This document shows, in pieces, positions 18,021 through 25,904 of a DNA stretch of 64,000 bases (positions within the stretch are counted from its first letter, which is position 1; each line of letters begins with the position of its first letter). The notes below the pieces were generated by a model. The model made no database searches. It was not told the origin of the DNA and saw only the letters and a program-made list of their open reading frames with translations. Source of the DNA: Vibrio scophthalmi LMG 19158. GTDB lineage: Bacteria; Pseudomonadota; Gammaproteobacteria; Enterobacterales; Vibrionaceae. The stretch lies in NCBI RefSeq assembly GCF_000222585.1, contig NZ_AFWE01000185.1, positions 1 to 64,000 of the forward strand. Direction: 5' to 3'. A program made the position numbers and the translations under genes.

Positions 18021-18156
18021 TTCTATACAGCTCCGTTTGCAAGGTAGCTGAGCCTCATGATGGTAAAGCGCAAACCTTTACCACAGAGAAAGGTACACGC
18101 AATCAACGTGGCAATGATTCATAAAGTGTTCTTTTCAATTTATAACCATACGTTGA

Positions 18157-18182
18157 AAAAAAGCCCCAAGAATTCTTGGGGC
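18157..18182 (-). terminator. Terminator, original tdh downstream copy
   Basis: A 20-base perfect palindrome (GCCCCAAGAA and its complement) with A residues on its left side gives a T-run on the reverse strand. A sister stem-loop with the same GCCCCAAG arm lies downstream of the intact tdh at 22976-22998. It is interpreted as the original tdh terminator, now separated from tdh by the island. Confidence 0.65.
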
Positions 18183-18285
18183 TTGCTAGGGTTATCTCGA
18201 GAAATTGTCTACATTAAATGGAGTCACACACTCCCTTAACGCCCTGCTAAGGTGCAACTTAGAACGCGCTACACCCCAGTAGTAT

Positions 18286-18453
18286 CCCCTAGCTTTCGTT
18301 ATTCCCAATCAAGGATAACTTTGCCAGACATCCCGCTACACATGACGTCGAAGCCTTCTTGGAAGTCATCAACCTTGTAGTGGTGAGTGATAATTGGCGT
18401 CAAATCTAGGCCAGATTGGATTAGCGAAGCCATCTTGTACCAAGTTTCAAACA
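18286..18453 (-). repeat. Displaced tdh 3'-end copy (left attachment-side duplication)
   Basis: These 168 bases align without gaps to 23116-23283 with six mismatches by my count. They contain the last about 51 codons of tdh in frame with a TAA stop at 18299-18301, then similarity stops abruptly at 18453. The fragment has no start and cannot be expressed as Tdh. It most likely represents the original 3' end of tdh, displaced when a mobile element inserted and supplied its own copy at the right junction. Confidence 0.85.
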
Positions 18454-18649
18454 CGTTAAGAAGCCATAAATTAAATCTTTATTATCAGAATGTTAAGATT
18501 AACACTTGAACTTTTGGGACGTTTTTGGGACGTTGTGCGGGATGATTATTTACTCACTTGCCAAACAGTAGACGTAATAGCGAAATTAGAGGAAAAACAA
18601 ATAACTAAAACACCCGATAAGCACCATTCATATATTGTTGGCTAAGCAT
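18454..18649. other. Left inner edge of the island
   Basis: No gene is visible. The stretch contains the paired GGGACGT repeats (18516-18533) and AT-rich sequence between the tdh fragment and the first Rhs remnant. Confidence 0.5.
18516..18533 (+). repeat. Paired GGGACGT direct repeat, 11-base period
   Basis: GGGACGT occurs at 18516 and again at 18527. A matching pair, GGGACAT at 23006 and 23017 with the same 11-base period and orientation, lies just inside the other end of the island. The arrangement suggests arm-type recombinase or excisionase sites (inference). Confidence 0.45.
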
Positions 18650-19138
18650 CTAGTGAGACCCTTTATCTGAACATTCACAGGGAGTCTCATTATGAAGGGT
18701 ATTTTCATTCAGGTAGCCCAACTTTTGGTGCAAGCTAAATCCTTGCTGGTTGCCTCTTTGGGTTTCAAAGTCCGCCTCGTTATGACTGAAATCAACTGGC
18801 TGATGAGCACCAATACTGAGTTGTTGCAATTGGCCCTGTTGCCAGAGTAAATCGAGTGGCGTGTTAGCACCGTGCAGTTGGTTGCGAATGTCGGCTTCGT
18901 TGTAGCTTTGGCTCAACGCCTGAGCGTTGAGGGTTTCTTTGGTGATTTGCCCTGAAGCGTTGTATTCAAACCCAACCCACGCATCGCCATTTTCGGCGCT
19001 CACTAAACGAGCAGCTTCGTCGTATTCATACCAAGTGTGGCCCGTCGAGTTTCCAGAGACATCTAGCGTTTGGATATGAGCGAGGTCGCCGCCACCGGTG
19101 CCTTCGTAATGACACTCAGACGGAACCCAATGCATCAA
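18650..19138 (-). pseudogene. Rhs-family fragment (YD-repeat core)
   Basis: The reverse-strand reading frame encodes Rhs/YD-repeat core sequence with motifs such as HTWYEYDEAARLVSAENGD and VGFEYNASGQITKETLN, but has no complete N- or C-terminus. The match fades after the LHQKLGYLNE region, where the frame ends in unrelated sequence. The apparent start lies inside non-Rhs sequence. By order in an Rhs protein this part should precede the DPxG-containing end, yet it lies after the other fragments in transcription order. The locus has therefore been rearranged. Confidence 0.75.
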
Positions 19139-19241
19139 ATTTATCGTGCTTTGGTTCTGTTCGGTTTGTCTTTACCCTAATAACTCGATGGGTGTGTTTC
19201 GAATACCAAGCGAACTATCAAACCAAGCAAGACACAAGACA

Positions 19242-19271
19242 CGACCCCATTCCTTTCGACCCCATTCCTTT
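19242..19271. repeat. 15-base perfect tandem duplication
   Basis: CGACCCCATTCCTTT occurs twice head to tail (19242-19256, 19257-19271). It lies exactly where Rhs similarity of the first core copy breaks off, next to about 100 bases of unrelated sequence. This may be a recombination or transposition scar. Confidence 0.6.
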
Positions 19272-19275
19272 TTTC

Positions 19276-19690
19276 GCTTAAAACGGAACCGACTTCGTTT
19301 ACCGATAGCAGTGCATAGCCTTGAGGTCCATATTGGTATGACTTGGGTGCCCCAGAGCCAGATTCATTAATTAACTGCTGGCCAAGCCAAGCAAATTGCG
19401 TGATTTCACCGTCAACATCTTTTTGAATACGTCGCCCCAATGGGTCGTAGCTGTAGGTTGCCTTAGTCTCAATGGTACGTTCTAAAGTTGATGGGTTAAC
19501 GCGCTCCTTTTGGTCACTTATTAAGCGAGCCACGTCGTTGTAGGCATATATTTCAACTACTGTACCATCTTTACTTTAGCGTTTAGTGTGGTTGCCACGA
19601 GCGTCATACTCATACGCATATTGCGTATCTTCTTGCAACTGCCCAGCAATTTTGTAAACACCAACAAAATCTAGGCGAAAACGTGCTGGC
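19276..19690 (-). pseudogene. Rhs core-end fragment, copy 1
   Basis: Reverse-strand Rhs core sequence with the YSYDPLGRRIQKDVDGEI and FAWLGQQLINESG motifs. The 330 bases at 19293-19622 align gaplessly to 20801-21130 with about 32 mismatches (roughly 90% identity, hand count). A serine codon is replaced by TAA at 19576-19578 relative to the other copy. The fragment lacks the DPxG hallmark and any C-terminal toxin, and ends at the 15-base tandem repeat. It lies directly downstream of the candidate immunity gene, as expected for a displaced Rhs tip. Confidence 0.75.
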
Positions 19691-19782
19691 ACAATCGCAC
19701 CAACACATCCTTAAACAAATCTCAACAGGCAAAAGTCAAGCTCCGATCTCAATATTTTCTCTTTACCTAGTTGAATAGACAC

Positions 19783-20115
19783 TTAATCATTATCTTTATA
19801 ATGGTCATTTCGTGATTTCATATCAGACGTAAAAACATCATTATCGATATTCCAGGTACCAATTCTTTGCTCAAAAATAGTCTTCACATCATCCCAGTTA
19901 ACTTCATTTATTTTCACCCTTAAACTAGGCTGAGGCATTTCCCAGAAATATAGCATTAATGAATAGGACAGCTCTCTGTATAATAGCTCATCTTCCATTC
20001 CAATCATTTTTTCAGAAATCAATTCTTCCATAAACACCAATTTTGATTTTCCTTCCCACATAAATTCCAAAGGCCAATAACTTTTCACAACAGAAACAAT
20101 ATGTACAAATTTCAT
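19783..20115 (-). CDS. Candidate Rhs immunity protein (110 aa)
   Basis: An intact 110-residue, mostly helical, acidic protein starting three bases after the reconstructed stop codon of the upstream Rhs-CT toxin, with a TGAGGA ribosome site. The position, size and coupling are those of an immunity gene for a polymorphic toxin; the sequence itself is not one I recognise. No signal peptide is seen, so it acts in the cytoplasm, consistent with a nuclease-type toxin. The toxin is broken while this frame is open, so it could still protect against sister cells that carry the active toxin. Confidence 0.6.
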   Translation of the reverse strand: MKFVHIVSVVKSYWPLEFMWEGKSKLVFMEELISEKMIGMEDELLYRELSYSLMLYFWEMPQPSLRVKINEVNWDDVKTIFEQRIGTWNIDNDVFTSDMKSRNDHYKDND

Positions 20116-20118
20116 AAT

Positions 20119-21130
20119 CTACGTCCTCACTCTACCATCGGGCTAAACACTATTATCTGGTTTACAAGAGTTCTTTTCATGACTTTTTCTGTTTTTCATT
20201 GGTCACCACCATGACGACTATGATCACGCTCCCAAACTGACCCATCATTCTGATTCAATTTGCCTTTACTACCCTTTATCGGACTATAGTCTGTCGGTGA
20301 CGAGTCGGGGTTTTCGGGGAAGGGGCAACTCTCAGGATCGGAGTCATTATCTGCGTTTTCATTGTTATACCAATAATCACCTAAAGCCTCTCCGGCAGCA
20401 CTCCCGCAATCAGAGAGAATGCAGATAACCCCTGCCCAAAGAGCTATATCAGTTCCAGTAAGTACAATCGGTATAATAATTGCAATCTCTCCCGTAGGAT
20501 CAATCAAGAGCAATGGATTGTTTAGTGCATATGCATGTGTATTTACACCACCTTCCAACCCAATTGGATCACGCTGAATATATCGACCTGTTCTTGGATC
20601 ATTCTCCCTAAAATAATTTTGCTTTACCCCTGACTCCGTATCGTAATATTGCCCAGGAAAACCGATATTATACGAGTGATCATTCGATAGGGTATCAACG
20701 CCAAATGGCGTTCTAGCTTGCGTCCAACTTTCAGCTTGTCCATTCAATAACGCGACAGGCGCTGATAAATGATCGCTCACCACGCTCAAAGCGGAATCCG
20801 CTTCGTTTACCGATAACGGTGCGTAACCTTGAGGCCCATATTGGTATAACTTAGATGAGCCCGCTCCTGATTCATTGATTAACTGCTGGCCAAGCCAAGC
20901 AAATTACGTGATTTCACCGTCAACATCTTTTTGAATACGTCGCCCCAATGGGTCGTAGCTGTAGGTTGCCTTTGTCACAATTGTACGTTCTAAAGTTGAT
21001 GGGTTAACGCGCTCCTTTTGGTAGCTTATTAAGCGAGCTAAATCGTTGTAGGCATATGTTTCAACTACAGTGCCACCTTTACTTGAGCGTTTAGTGCGGT
21101 TGCCACGGGCGTCATACTCATACGTATATT
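20119..21130 (-). pseudogene. Rhs core end with broken C-terminal toxin (rhs-CT)
   Basis: The reverse-strand Rhs tip includes GRYIQRDPIGLEGGVN and the terminating PLLLIDPTGE, after which the variable CT begins. The CT ends with GSVWERD, then SRHGGDQ, a motif I recall from CdiA/Rhs toxin tails. Three lesions are visible: CAA to TAA at 20904-20906 relative to copy 1; a one-base loss after GGDQ (20196-20198 becomes TGA); and an in-frame TAG at 20143-20145. Restoring one G gives QWKNRKSHEKN and then NSV-stop-PDGRVR, where the stop sits at a usual Trp (TGG to TAG). The repaired frame ends at 20119. The 5' end is truncated at 21130. The toxin class is uncertain; a ribonuclease is possible. Confidence 0.75.
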
Positions 21131-21154
21131 TGTTGTTAGTTAACGAAATAAAAA

Positions 21155-21190
21155 ATAAAAATCCCTCGATTCATTCGAGGGATTTTTTAT
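21155..21190 (-). terminator. Terminator after the lipoprotein gene
   Basis: An A-rich flank, AAATCCCTCGA, a short loop and TCGAGGGATTT, then T-rich sequence. It works in both orientations and lies just beyond the stop of the reverse-strand lipoprotein gene. Confidence 0.75.
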
Positions 21191-21254
21191 TTGTGCCGAT
21201 TAAAAGCGTGAGGACGACAATTTACAGCTGCTTCGCCGCATCACCTTTAGTTAT

Positions 21255-22622
21255 TCATTTAACAACGTTGTTCCACTTAAGATAAATGGACTCAGCTAAC
21301 GCTTTATTATATGTAAACATCGCTAACTTATGAGCCTCCCCTTGAGCATTTCGACCAGACAATGCAAACATCACTTCATTATTATTCAGCAGAGTTTGAG
21401 GATCACCAGAAACAGCGGTTGGTGTAATATGCCAGTCACTACCATCAAAGACACCGTCGATAATGACAGTGCCATTAGCGAGGCCCCAACCAGCAGAACT
21501 GGTCGCACCATTGGATTCAGTCAAGGTAACCGTATTCGCCGAGAACTCCATTTTAGTCAGGAAAGGTTTAGGCGATTTCGTGGTGGAATCATCAAAAACA
21601 TGATAAATGGTCTGATTAGTAAACATGTCAGCGGTGACATCGCTAGCCTCTACGCTCGGCCAACTCCCATTGCTATATTCAGACTTGGTGGAAAATGTCA
21701 AATCCCAGTTTTCTTCAGCCAATAATGCAGTGTTGCTGTTCATGTATAAGACCGTGGCATCATCTATCTTATTGGGGCCGAAATTGACAGCATATGGCCC
21801 TTCAACAGTAATGCCATCTTGGCGAGTGATCATTATCGTGTCATCGTTACTAAAGACGAATTTCTGAATACCTTCCTCAACAGAATAAGGTCCGTTTAGA
21901 CTTAGGAAATAAAGGGTTTCTCCCCGATAAAAATCAGCAACCGTTCTTACTGCTGGTTTCGTAGTTAGGTTCCCATCTTTATCTTTTTTTACCTCTATCA
22001 AATCTAGATCGGTACCATTATTAATTTCAGAATCAAGAAAGTCAGATATCTCATTAGTGCTAGCTTTTATTGCTGCTGATGACTGGTTACCAATATCAGG
22101 CAATACTGATAGTGTTAATGTTCGTGCCAACGCGTGTGCTTTTTTTGCCATACCTGGCTGAGTGGTTTTACTTTTAATGTAATCACCACTAATAATACTA
22201 GCGTCAATGTTCAGCTCAGCAGCAACATCTGCAACCGAGATATTGCGCGCTTTGGCTAAGGTCGTAAATGGTGTCACCACTTCAGAGGCATTACCGGCGT
22301 GCATCACATAGTTCTGCGTGATGAAACCTGGCTTATCACTGTCACTCGTTACGCCAGCCTCAACCGTAACGATCATGTCATAACCCGCATCAGCTGCAGG
22401 AATGGTTATTTGCCCACTGTCGTTGGTTTTGCCAATCAATTCGCCGGATTCAGACTGACCATTTGCATTTCGATCTGCGTACACATTTGCATTAATCAGA
22501 TAACCATCGATCACCGTTATAGTTTTCGACGCCGAGACTGAATTCGTATCATCATTATTATCACTATCGCACGCAGATAGAGCACCAATAACCGCGAGGG
22601 TAAGTAGCGTTTTTTTAAACAT
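21255..22622 (-). CDS. Lipoprotein with a carboxypeptidase-regulatory-like N-domain
   Basis: A 455-residue protein with a signal peptide and lipobox LSAC (Cys18), followed by an Asp/Asn/Ser-rich tether. Residues about 35-85 (VIDGYLINANVYADRNANGQSESGEL) look like a Cna-B/carboxypeptidase-regulatory-like beta domain with a calcium-like DRNANGQSE loop. The remainder is beta-rich and unrecognised. It is expected to be anchored in the outer membrane. It is intact, unlike the Rhs pieces beside it, and lies inside the tdh island between the Rhs remnant and the possible integrase remnant, so it is probably mobile-element cargo. Confidence 0.75.
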   Translation of the reverse strand: MFKKTLLTLAVIGALSACDSDNNDDTNSVSASKTITVIDGYLINANVYADRNANGQSESGELIGKTNDSGQITIPAADAGYDMIVTVEAGVTSDSDKPGFITQNYVMHAGNASEVVTPFTTLAKARNISVADVAAELNIDASIISGDYIKSKTTQPGMAKKAHALARTLTLSVLPDIGNQSSAAIKASTNEISDFLDSEINNGTDLDLIEVKKDKDGNLTTKPAVRTVADFYRGETLYFLSLNGPYSVEEGIQKFVFSNDDTIMITRQDGITVEGPYAVNFGPNKIDDATVLYMNSNTALLAEENWDLTFSTKSEYSNGSWPSVEASDVTADMFTNQTIYHVFDDSTTKSPKPFLTKMEFSANTVTLTESNGATSSAGWGLANGTVIIDGVFDGSDWHITPTAVSGDPQTLLNNNEVMFALSGRNAQGEAHKLAMFTYNKALAESIYLKWNNVVK

Positions 22623-22800
22623 TCCGAACTTCCTTGTACTTAATTTATAAACAATCTAGATAAACTTTAGCATTAATTAATCAACAAATTTTATCATCAC
22701 CATTACTTACATTTATTGTTAATATATTCTGCGATGTTATTCGCACCTCGCCAGTGCTGCCGATCTGTTATTATTCATAACTTGAATGCTAACTATCCGT

Positions 22801-22893
22801 AATATTGGGCCGCATGATGCATGTTCTACGGAAGATGAAACGGTTGCGAAAATCTACGGCAAATGGCTTATCAAAACTGTTAGAACGAAATAG
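22801..22893 (+). pseudogene. Possible tyrosine-recombinase C-terminal remnant
   Basis: One short forward frame ends at TAG 22891-22893 and encodes ETVAKIYGKWLIKTVRTK, which matches the end of phage-type integrases where the catalytic Tyr sits in a (V/I)YGKW context. Just upstream, another frame reads NANY-stop-Y with the look of the preceding integrase helix, indicating frameshifts and stops. Its position at the right end of the island, beside the tdh junction, fits an integrase. The match is short and could be chance. Confidence 0.4.
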
Positions 22894-22975
22894 CCTCCCG
22901 TTTGTACTGAACTCATTGAACTAGGCCAAAAGACATAGCCTGTCATCTTAATTTTCAAGTAGTTATAACGAAAAA

Positions 22976-23005
22976 TGCCCCAAGTGATTCTTGGGGCATT
23001 TTTTT
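22976..23005. terminator. Terminator downstream of tdh
   Basis: TGCCCCAAG, a 5-base loop and CTTGGGGCA, flanked by A- and T-runs, so it can act both ways. It shares its arm with the terminator at 18157-18182 on the other side of the island. Confidence 0.75.
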
Positions 23006-23023
23006 GGGACATCCCTGGGACAT
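23006..23023 (+). repeat. Paired GGGACAT direct repeat, 11-base period
   Basis: GGGACAT occurs at 23006 and 23017, mirroring the GGGACGT pair at 18516/18527. It lies between the terminator and the tdh 3' end. Confidence 0.45.
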
Positions 23024-23115
23024 TTTCGTGGGCTAAATAGGGTTACATCTTCCCCTTAAGGCCTTCATAAGGTGTAATATTGGGAATATCTCACCTCATC
23101 ACTTTTCACTTATGC

Positions 23116-23283
23116 CCCCTAGCTTTTGTTATTCCCAATCAAGGATAACTTTGCCTGACATCCCGCTACACATGACGTCGAAGCCTTCTTGGAAGTCATC
23201 AACCTTGTAGTGGTGAGTGATAATTGGGGTCAGGTCTAGGCCAGATTGGATTAGCGACGCCATCTTGTACCAAGTTTCAAACA
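23116..23283 (-). repeat. Right copy of the tdh 3'-end duplication
   Basis: This is the functional 3' end of tdh plus 13 bases beyond the stop. It is matched by 18286-18453 with six mismatches over 168 bases. It is probably supplied by the integrated element, since sequence immediately to its left carries the candidate arm-type repeats and integrase remnant. Confidence 0.8.
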
Positions 23284-24160
23284 TCTCACGACCGTAGATA
23301 CCTTTGATCACTAGGCCTTTAAAGATCACTTGTGTCCAATCGATACCCATGTCTGAAGGTGGAATACCTAATAGAGCAATACGGCCGCCGTGGTTCATGG
23401 TGCTCAACATTGAGTTAAACGCCATTGGGTTGCCTGACATTTCAAGACCAACATCAAAGCCTTCTTTCATGCCCAGCTCTTCCATCACCGTTTCTAAGCT
23501 TTCATTCGCCACGTTAACTGCGCGGGTTACGCCCATTTTGCGAGCAAGGTCTAAACGGTATTCGTTCACATCAGTGATCACTACGTGACGAGCGCCAACG
23601 TGTTTCGCAACCGCTGCCGCCATGATGCCGATTGGGCCTGCACCGGTGATCAGTACGTCTTCACCGACAAGATCAAACGAAAGTGCGGTGTGAACAGCAT
23701 TGCCAAACGGGTCAAAGATTGATGCCAAATCATCTGAAATATCCGCTGGGATTTTAAAAGCATTAAAAGCCGGAATCACAAGGTATTCAGAGAAACAACC
23801 AGTGCGGTTTACGCCCACACCAATCGTGTTACGACATAGATGAGTGCGGCCGCCACGGCAGTTACGGCAATGACCACAAGTGATATGGCCTTCACCAGAA
23901 ACGCGGTCGCCTAGCTCAAAGCCACGCACTTCTTGGCCAATACCAACCACTTCACCTACATATTCATGGCCAACAACCATCGGTACTGGAATGGTTTTTT
24001 GCGACCATTCATCCCACTTGTAAATGTGAACGTCAGTACCACAAATGGCGGTTTTCTTGATACGGATTAACAGATCATTATGGCCAAGTTCAGGCTTATC
24101 CACTTCTGTCATCCAAATGCCTTCTTCAGGCTTTAGCTTTGCTAATGCTTTAATTTTCAT
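23129..24160 (-). CDS. tdh: L-threonine 3-dehydrogenase
   Basis: A 343-residue zinc-dependent medium-chain dehydrogenase that oxidises threonine to 2-amino-3-ketobutyrate with NAD+. Visible features are CGTDVHIY (catalytic zinc Cys), GHEYVGEV (GHE motif), the structural zinc cluster in [15 protein letters not shown], and the NAD-binding [10 protein letters not shown]. The ATG at 24160 with GGGTGA upstream is preferred over a GTG at 24169. It is downstream of kbl on the same strand with a 122-base gap. Its last about 51 codons are duplicated at 18299-18453, and the last part may be element-derived, but the reading frame and length are normal. Confidence 0.97.
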   Translation of the reverse strand: MKIKALAKLKPEEGIWMTEVDKPELGHNDLLIRIKKTAICGTDVHIYKWDEWSQKTIPVPMVVGHEYVGEVVGIGQEVRGFELGDRVSGEGHITCGHCRNCRGGRTHLCRNTIGVGVNRTGCFSEYLVIPAFNAFKIPADISDDLASIFDPFGNAVHTALSFDLVGEDVLITGAGPIGIMAAAVAKHVGARHVVITDVNEYRLDLARKMGVTRAVNVANESLETVMEELGMKEGFDVGLEMSGNPMAFNSMLSTMNHGGRIALLGIPPSDMGIDWTQVIFKGLVIKGIYGREMFETWYKMASLIQSGLDLTPIITHHYKVDDFQEGFDVMCSGMSGKVILDWE

Positions 24161-24282
24161 TCTATTCACCCAAAATTGCTCCGCTCTGTGCGTAGCAAAA
24201 AAACTTTTCTTAATGACAACATAGCTCGTTCTTCATCGTGACGGCACTATTTGTACCGTCACAATAAAAAGCGAAAACAGGC

Positions 24283-25476
24283 TTAGATGATGCCCATATC
24301 TTGGCCAACTTGGATAAAGGTATCGATCGCACGGTCTAGCTGCTCACGTGAGTGTGCTGCCGACATTTGTGTACGGATACGCGCTTGACCTTTTGGTACC
24401 ACTGGGAATGAGAAGCCAACAACGTAGATGCCTTTCTCAAGACAACGCTCTGCAAACTCTGCTGCAACTTTTGCATCGCCCAACATGATTGGGATGATGG
24501 CATGATCAGCGCCACCCATGGTGAAGCCAGCTGATTCCATGCGAGTACGGAAATGCGTTGCGTTTTCCCATAAATGGGTACGCAAATCGCCACTTTCTTG
24601 CAGTAGGTCAAGTACACGTAGTGATGCGTTTACGATTGCTGGTGCCACTGAGTTTGAGAACAGGTAAGGACGTGAACGTTGACGAAGCCAATCAATCACT
24701 TCTTTCTTACCAGATGTGTAACCACCTGATGCCCCGCCGAGTGCTTTGCCTAGCGTGCCAGTGATGATGTCGATACGATCAACTACATTGTGGAAATCTG
24801 GCGTACCTGCGCCAGTTGGGCCCATAAAGCCAACCGCGTGAGAATCATCAACCATTACCAAAGCATCGTACTTATCAGCCAAATCACAAATAGCAGGAAG
24901 ATTGGCAACCACACCATCCATTGAGAACACACCATCAGTAACAATAAGAGTATGACGCGCACCCGCTTCTTTTGCGGCAATTAATTGCTGCTCTAGCTCT
25001 TGCATGTTGTTGTTTGAGTAGCGGTAACGCATTGCTTTACATAGTCGCACACCATCAATGATTGAAGCGTGGTTCAATGCGTCAGAAATTATTGCGTCTT
25101 CTGCACCTAAAATAGTTTCAAATAGACCCGTGTTAGCATCAAAGCAAGAGGTATAAAGGATGGTATCTTCTTTGCCTAGGAAGTGAGATAGTTTCTGCTC
25201 AAGCTCTTTATGGATGTCTTGAGTACCACAAATAAAGCGAACTGATGCCATACCAAAACCGTGCTCATCCATACCTGCTTTACCCGCTTCGATAAGTGCA
25301 GGATGGTTTGCAAGGCCTAGATAGTTGTTCGCACAAAAGTTTAAAACTTCTTGGCCAGTAGAGATTTTGACTTGCGCTTGCTGCTGAGAAGTAATTACAC
25401 GCTCAGATTTGTAAAGGCCTTCACCTTTAACATCTTCAATTTGTTGTTGGATCTGTTGGTAAAATGCAGAGGACAT
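24283..25476 (-). CDS. kbl: 2-amino-3-ketobutyrate CoA ligase
   Basis: A 397-residue PLP-dependent enzyme of the alpha-oxoamine synthase family that splits 2-amino-3-ketobutyrate with CoA to glycine and acetyl-CoA. Family motifs are [38 protein letters not shown] and the PLP-lysine region [15 protein letters not shown]. The ATG at 25476 with AAGGAA before it gives the normal length; the frame is open 108 bases further upstream without a good ribosome site. It is the first gene of a kbl-tdh threonine-degradation operon. Confidence 0.96.
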   Translation of the reverse strand: MSSAFYQQIQQQIEDVKGEGLYKSERVITSQQQAQVKISTGQEVLNFCANNYLGLANHPALIEAGKAGMDEHGFGMASVRFICGTQDIHKELEQKLSHFLGKEDTILYTSCFDANTGLFETILGAEDAIISDALNHASIIDGVRLCKAMRYRYSNNNMQELEQQLIAAKEAGARHTLIVTDGVFSMDGVVANLPAICDLADKYDALVMVDDSHAVGFMGPTGAGTPDFHNVVDRIDIITGTLGKALGGASGGYTSGKKEVIDWLRQRSRPYLFSNSVAPAIVNASLRVLDLLQESGDLRTHLWENATHFRTRMESAGFTMGGADHAIIPIMLGDAKVAAEFAERCLEKGIYVVGFSFPVVPKGQARIRTQMSAAHSREQLDRAIDTFIQVGQDMGII

Positions 25477-25676
25477 CTTCAATTCCTTATCATTATCTTT
25501 ATAAATGGCGCCCATTTCGACTTTCGTTAATGAATAGTACATTGGCCAGGCGCTAGGTTGATTAAGGCGTGAACACTCAATCAACCTACATCTGTTAAGT
25601 GTAATCTAGGAGAAGAAATTGCATTATCCCACTAAGTGGAAAAACATTATTGAATCTGAGGCACAAATCCGCTTAA

Positions 25677-25790
25677 CTAAGCGCTGTGTGTTCCGAGTTG
25701 AATACCAGCAAGCACCATGATTGCAGCAATAAATAACAGGATATTTTCGAGTGTCGACCAAAGGTCGAGCATCATATCGGCATAGAGCAT
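25677..25790 (-). CDS. Tiny membrane protein (37 aa) upstream of kbl
   Basis: The ATG at 25790 has a very strong GAGGAG ribosome site. The product is a single hydrophobic helix (about residues 13-31) with an acidic N-terminus and a short polar tail, and contains no rare-codon or amino-acid run typical of an attenuator leader. It ends 200 bases before kbl on the same strand. It could be a small membrane protein of its own or a regulatory upstream ORF. I do not recognise a family. Confidence 0.55.
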   Translation of the reverse strand: MLYADMMLDLWSTLENILLFIAAIMVLAGIQLGTHSA

Positions 25791-25904
25791 CGTGGTCTCC
25801 TCGTAGGTTATCGTTGGAGATACCTTAGTCTTTGCATTGGTTCTAAACCGAGATATAAATCGCAAAAAATCCTTATTTATAAATATATTACTATGTGACT
25901 AATT

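Noticed and set aside
18057-18239. 60-codon forward ORF running through the palindromic terminator
   Set aside because: It contains the terminator stem and lacks coding character; it probably arises by chance.
18655-18700. Imperfect GTGAGACCC...GGGAGTCTCA inverted repeat as insertion-sequence ends
   Set aside because: The arms are short and imperfect, with no transposase between them and no target duplication.
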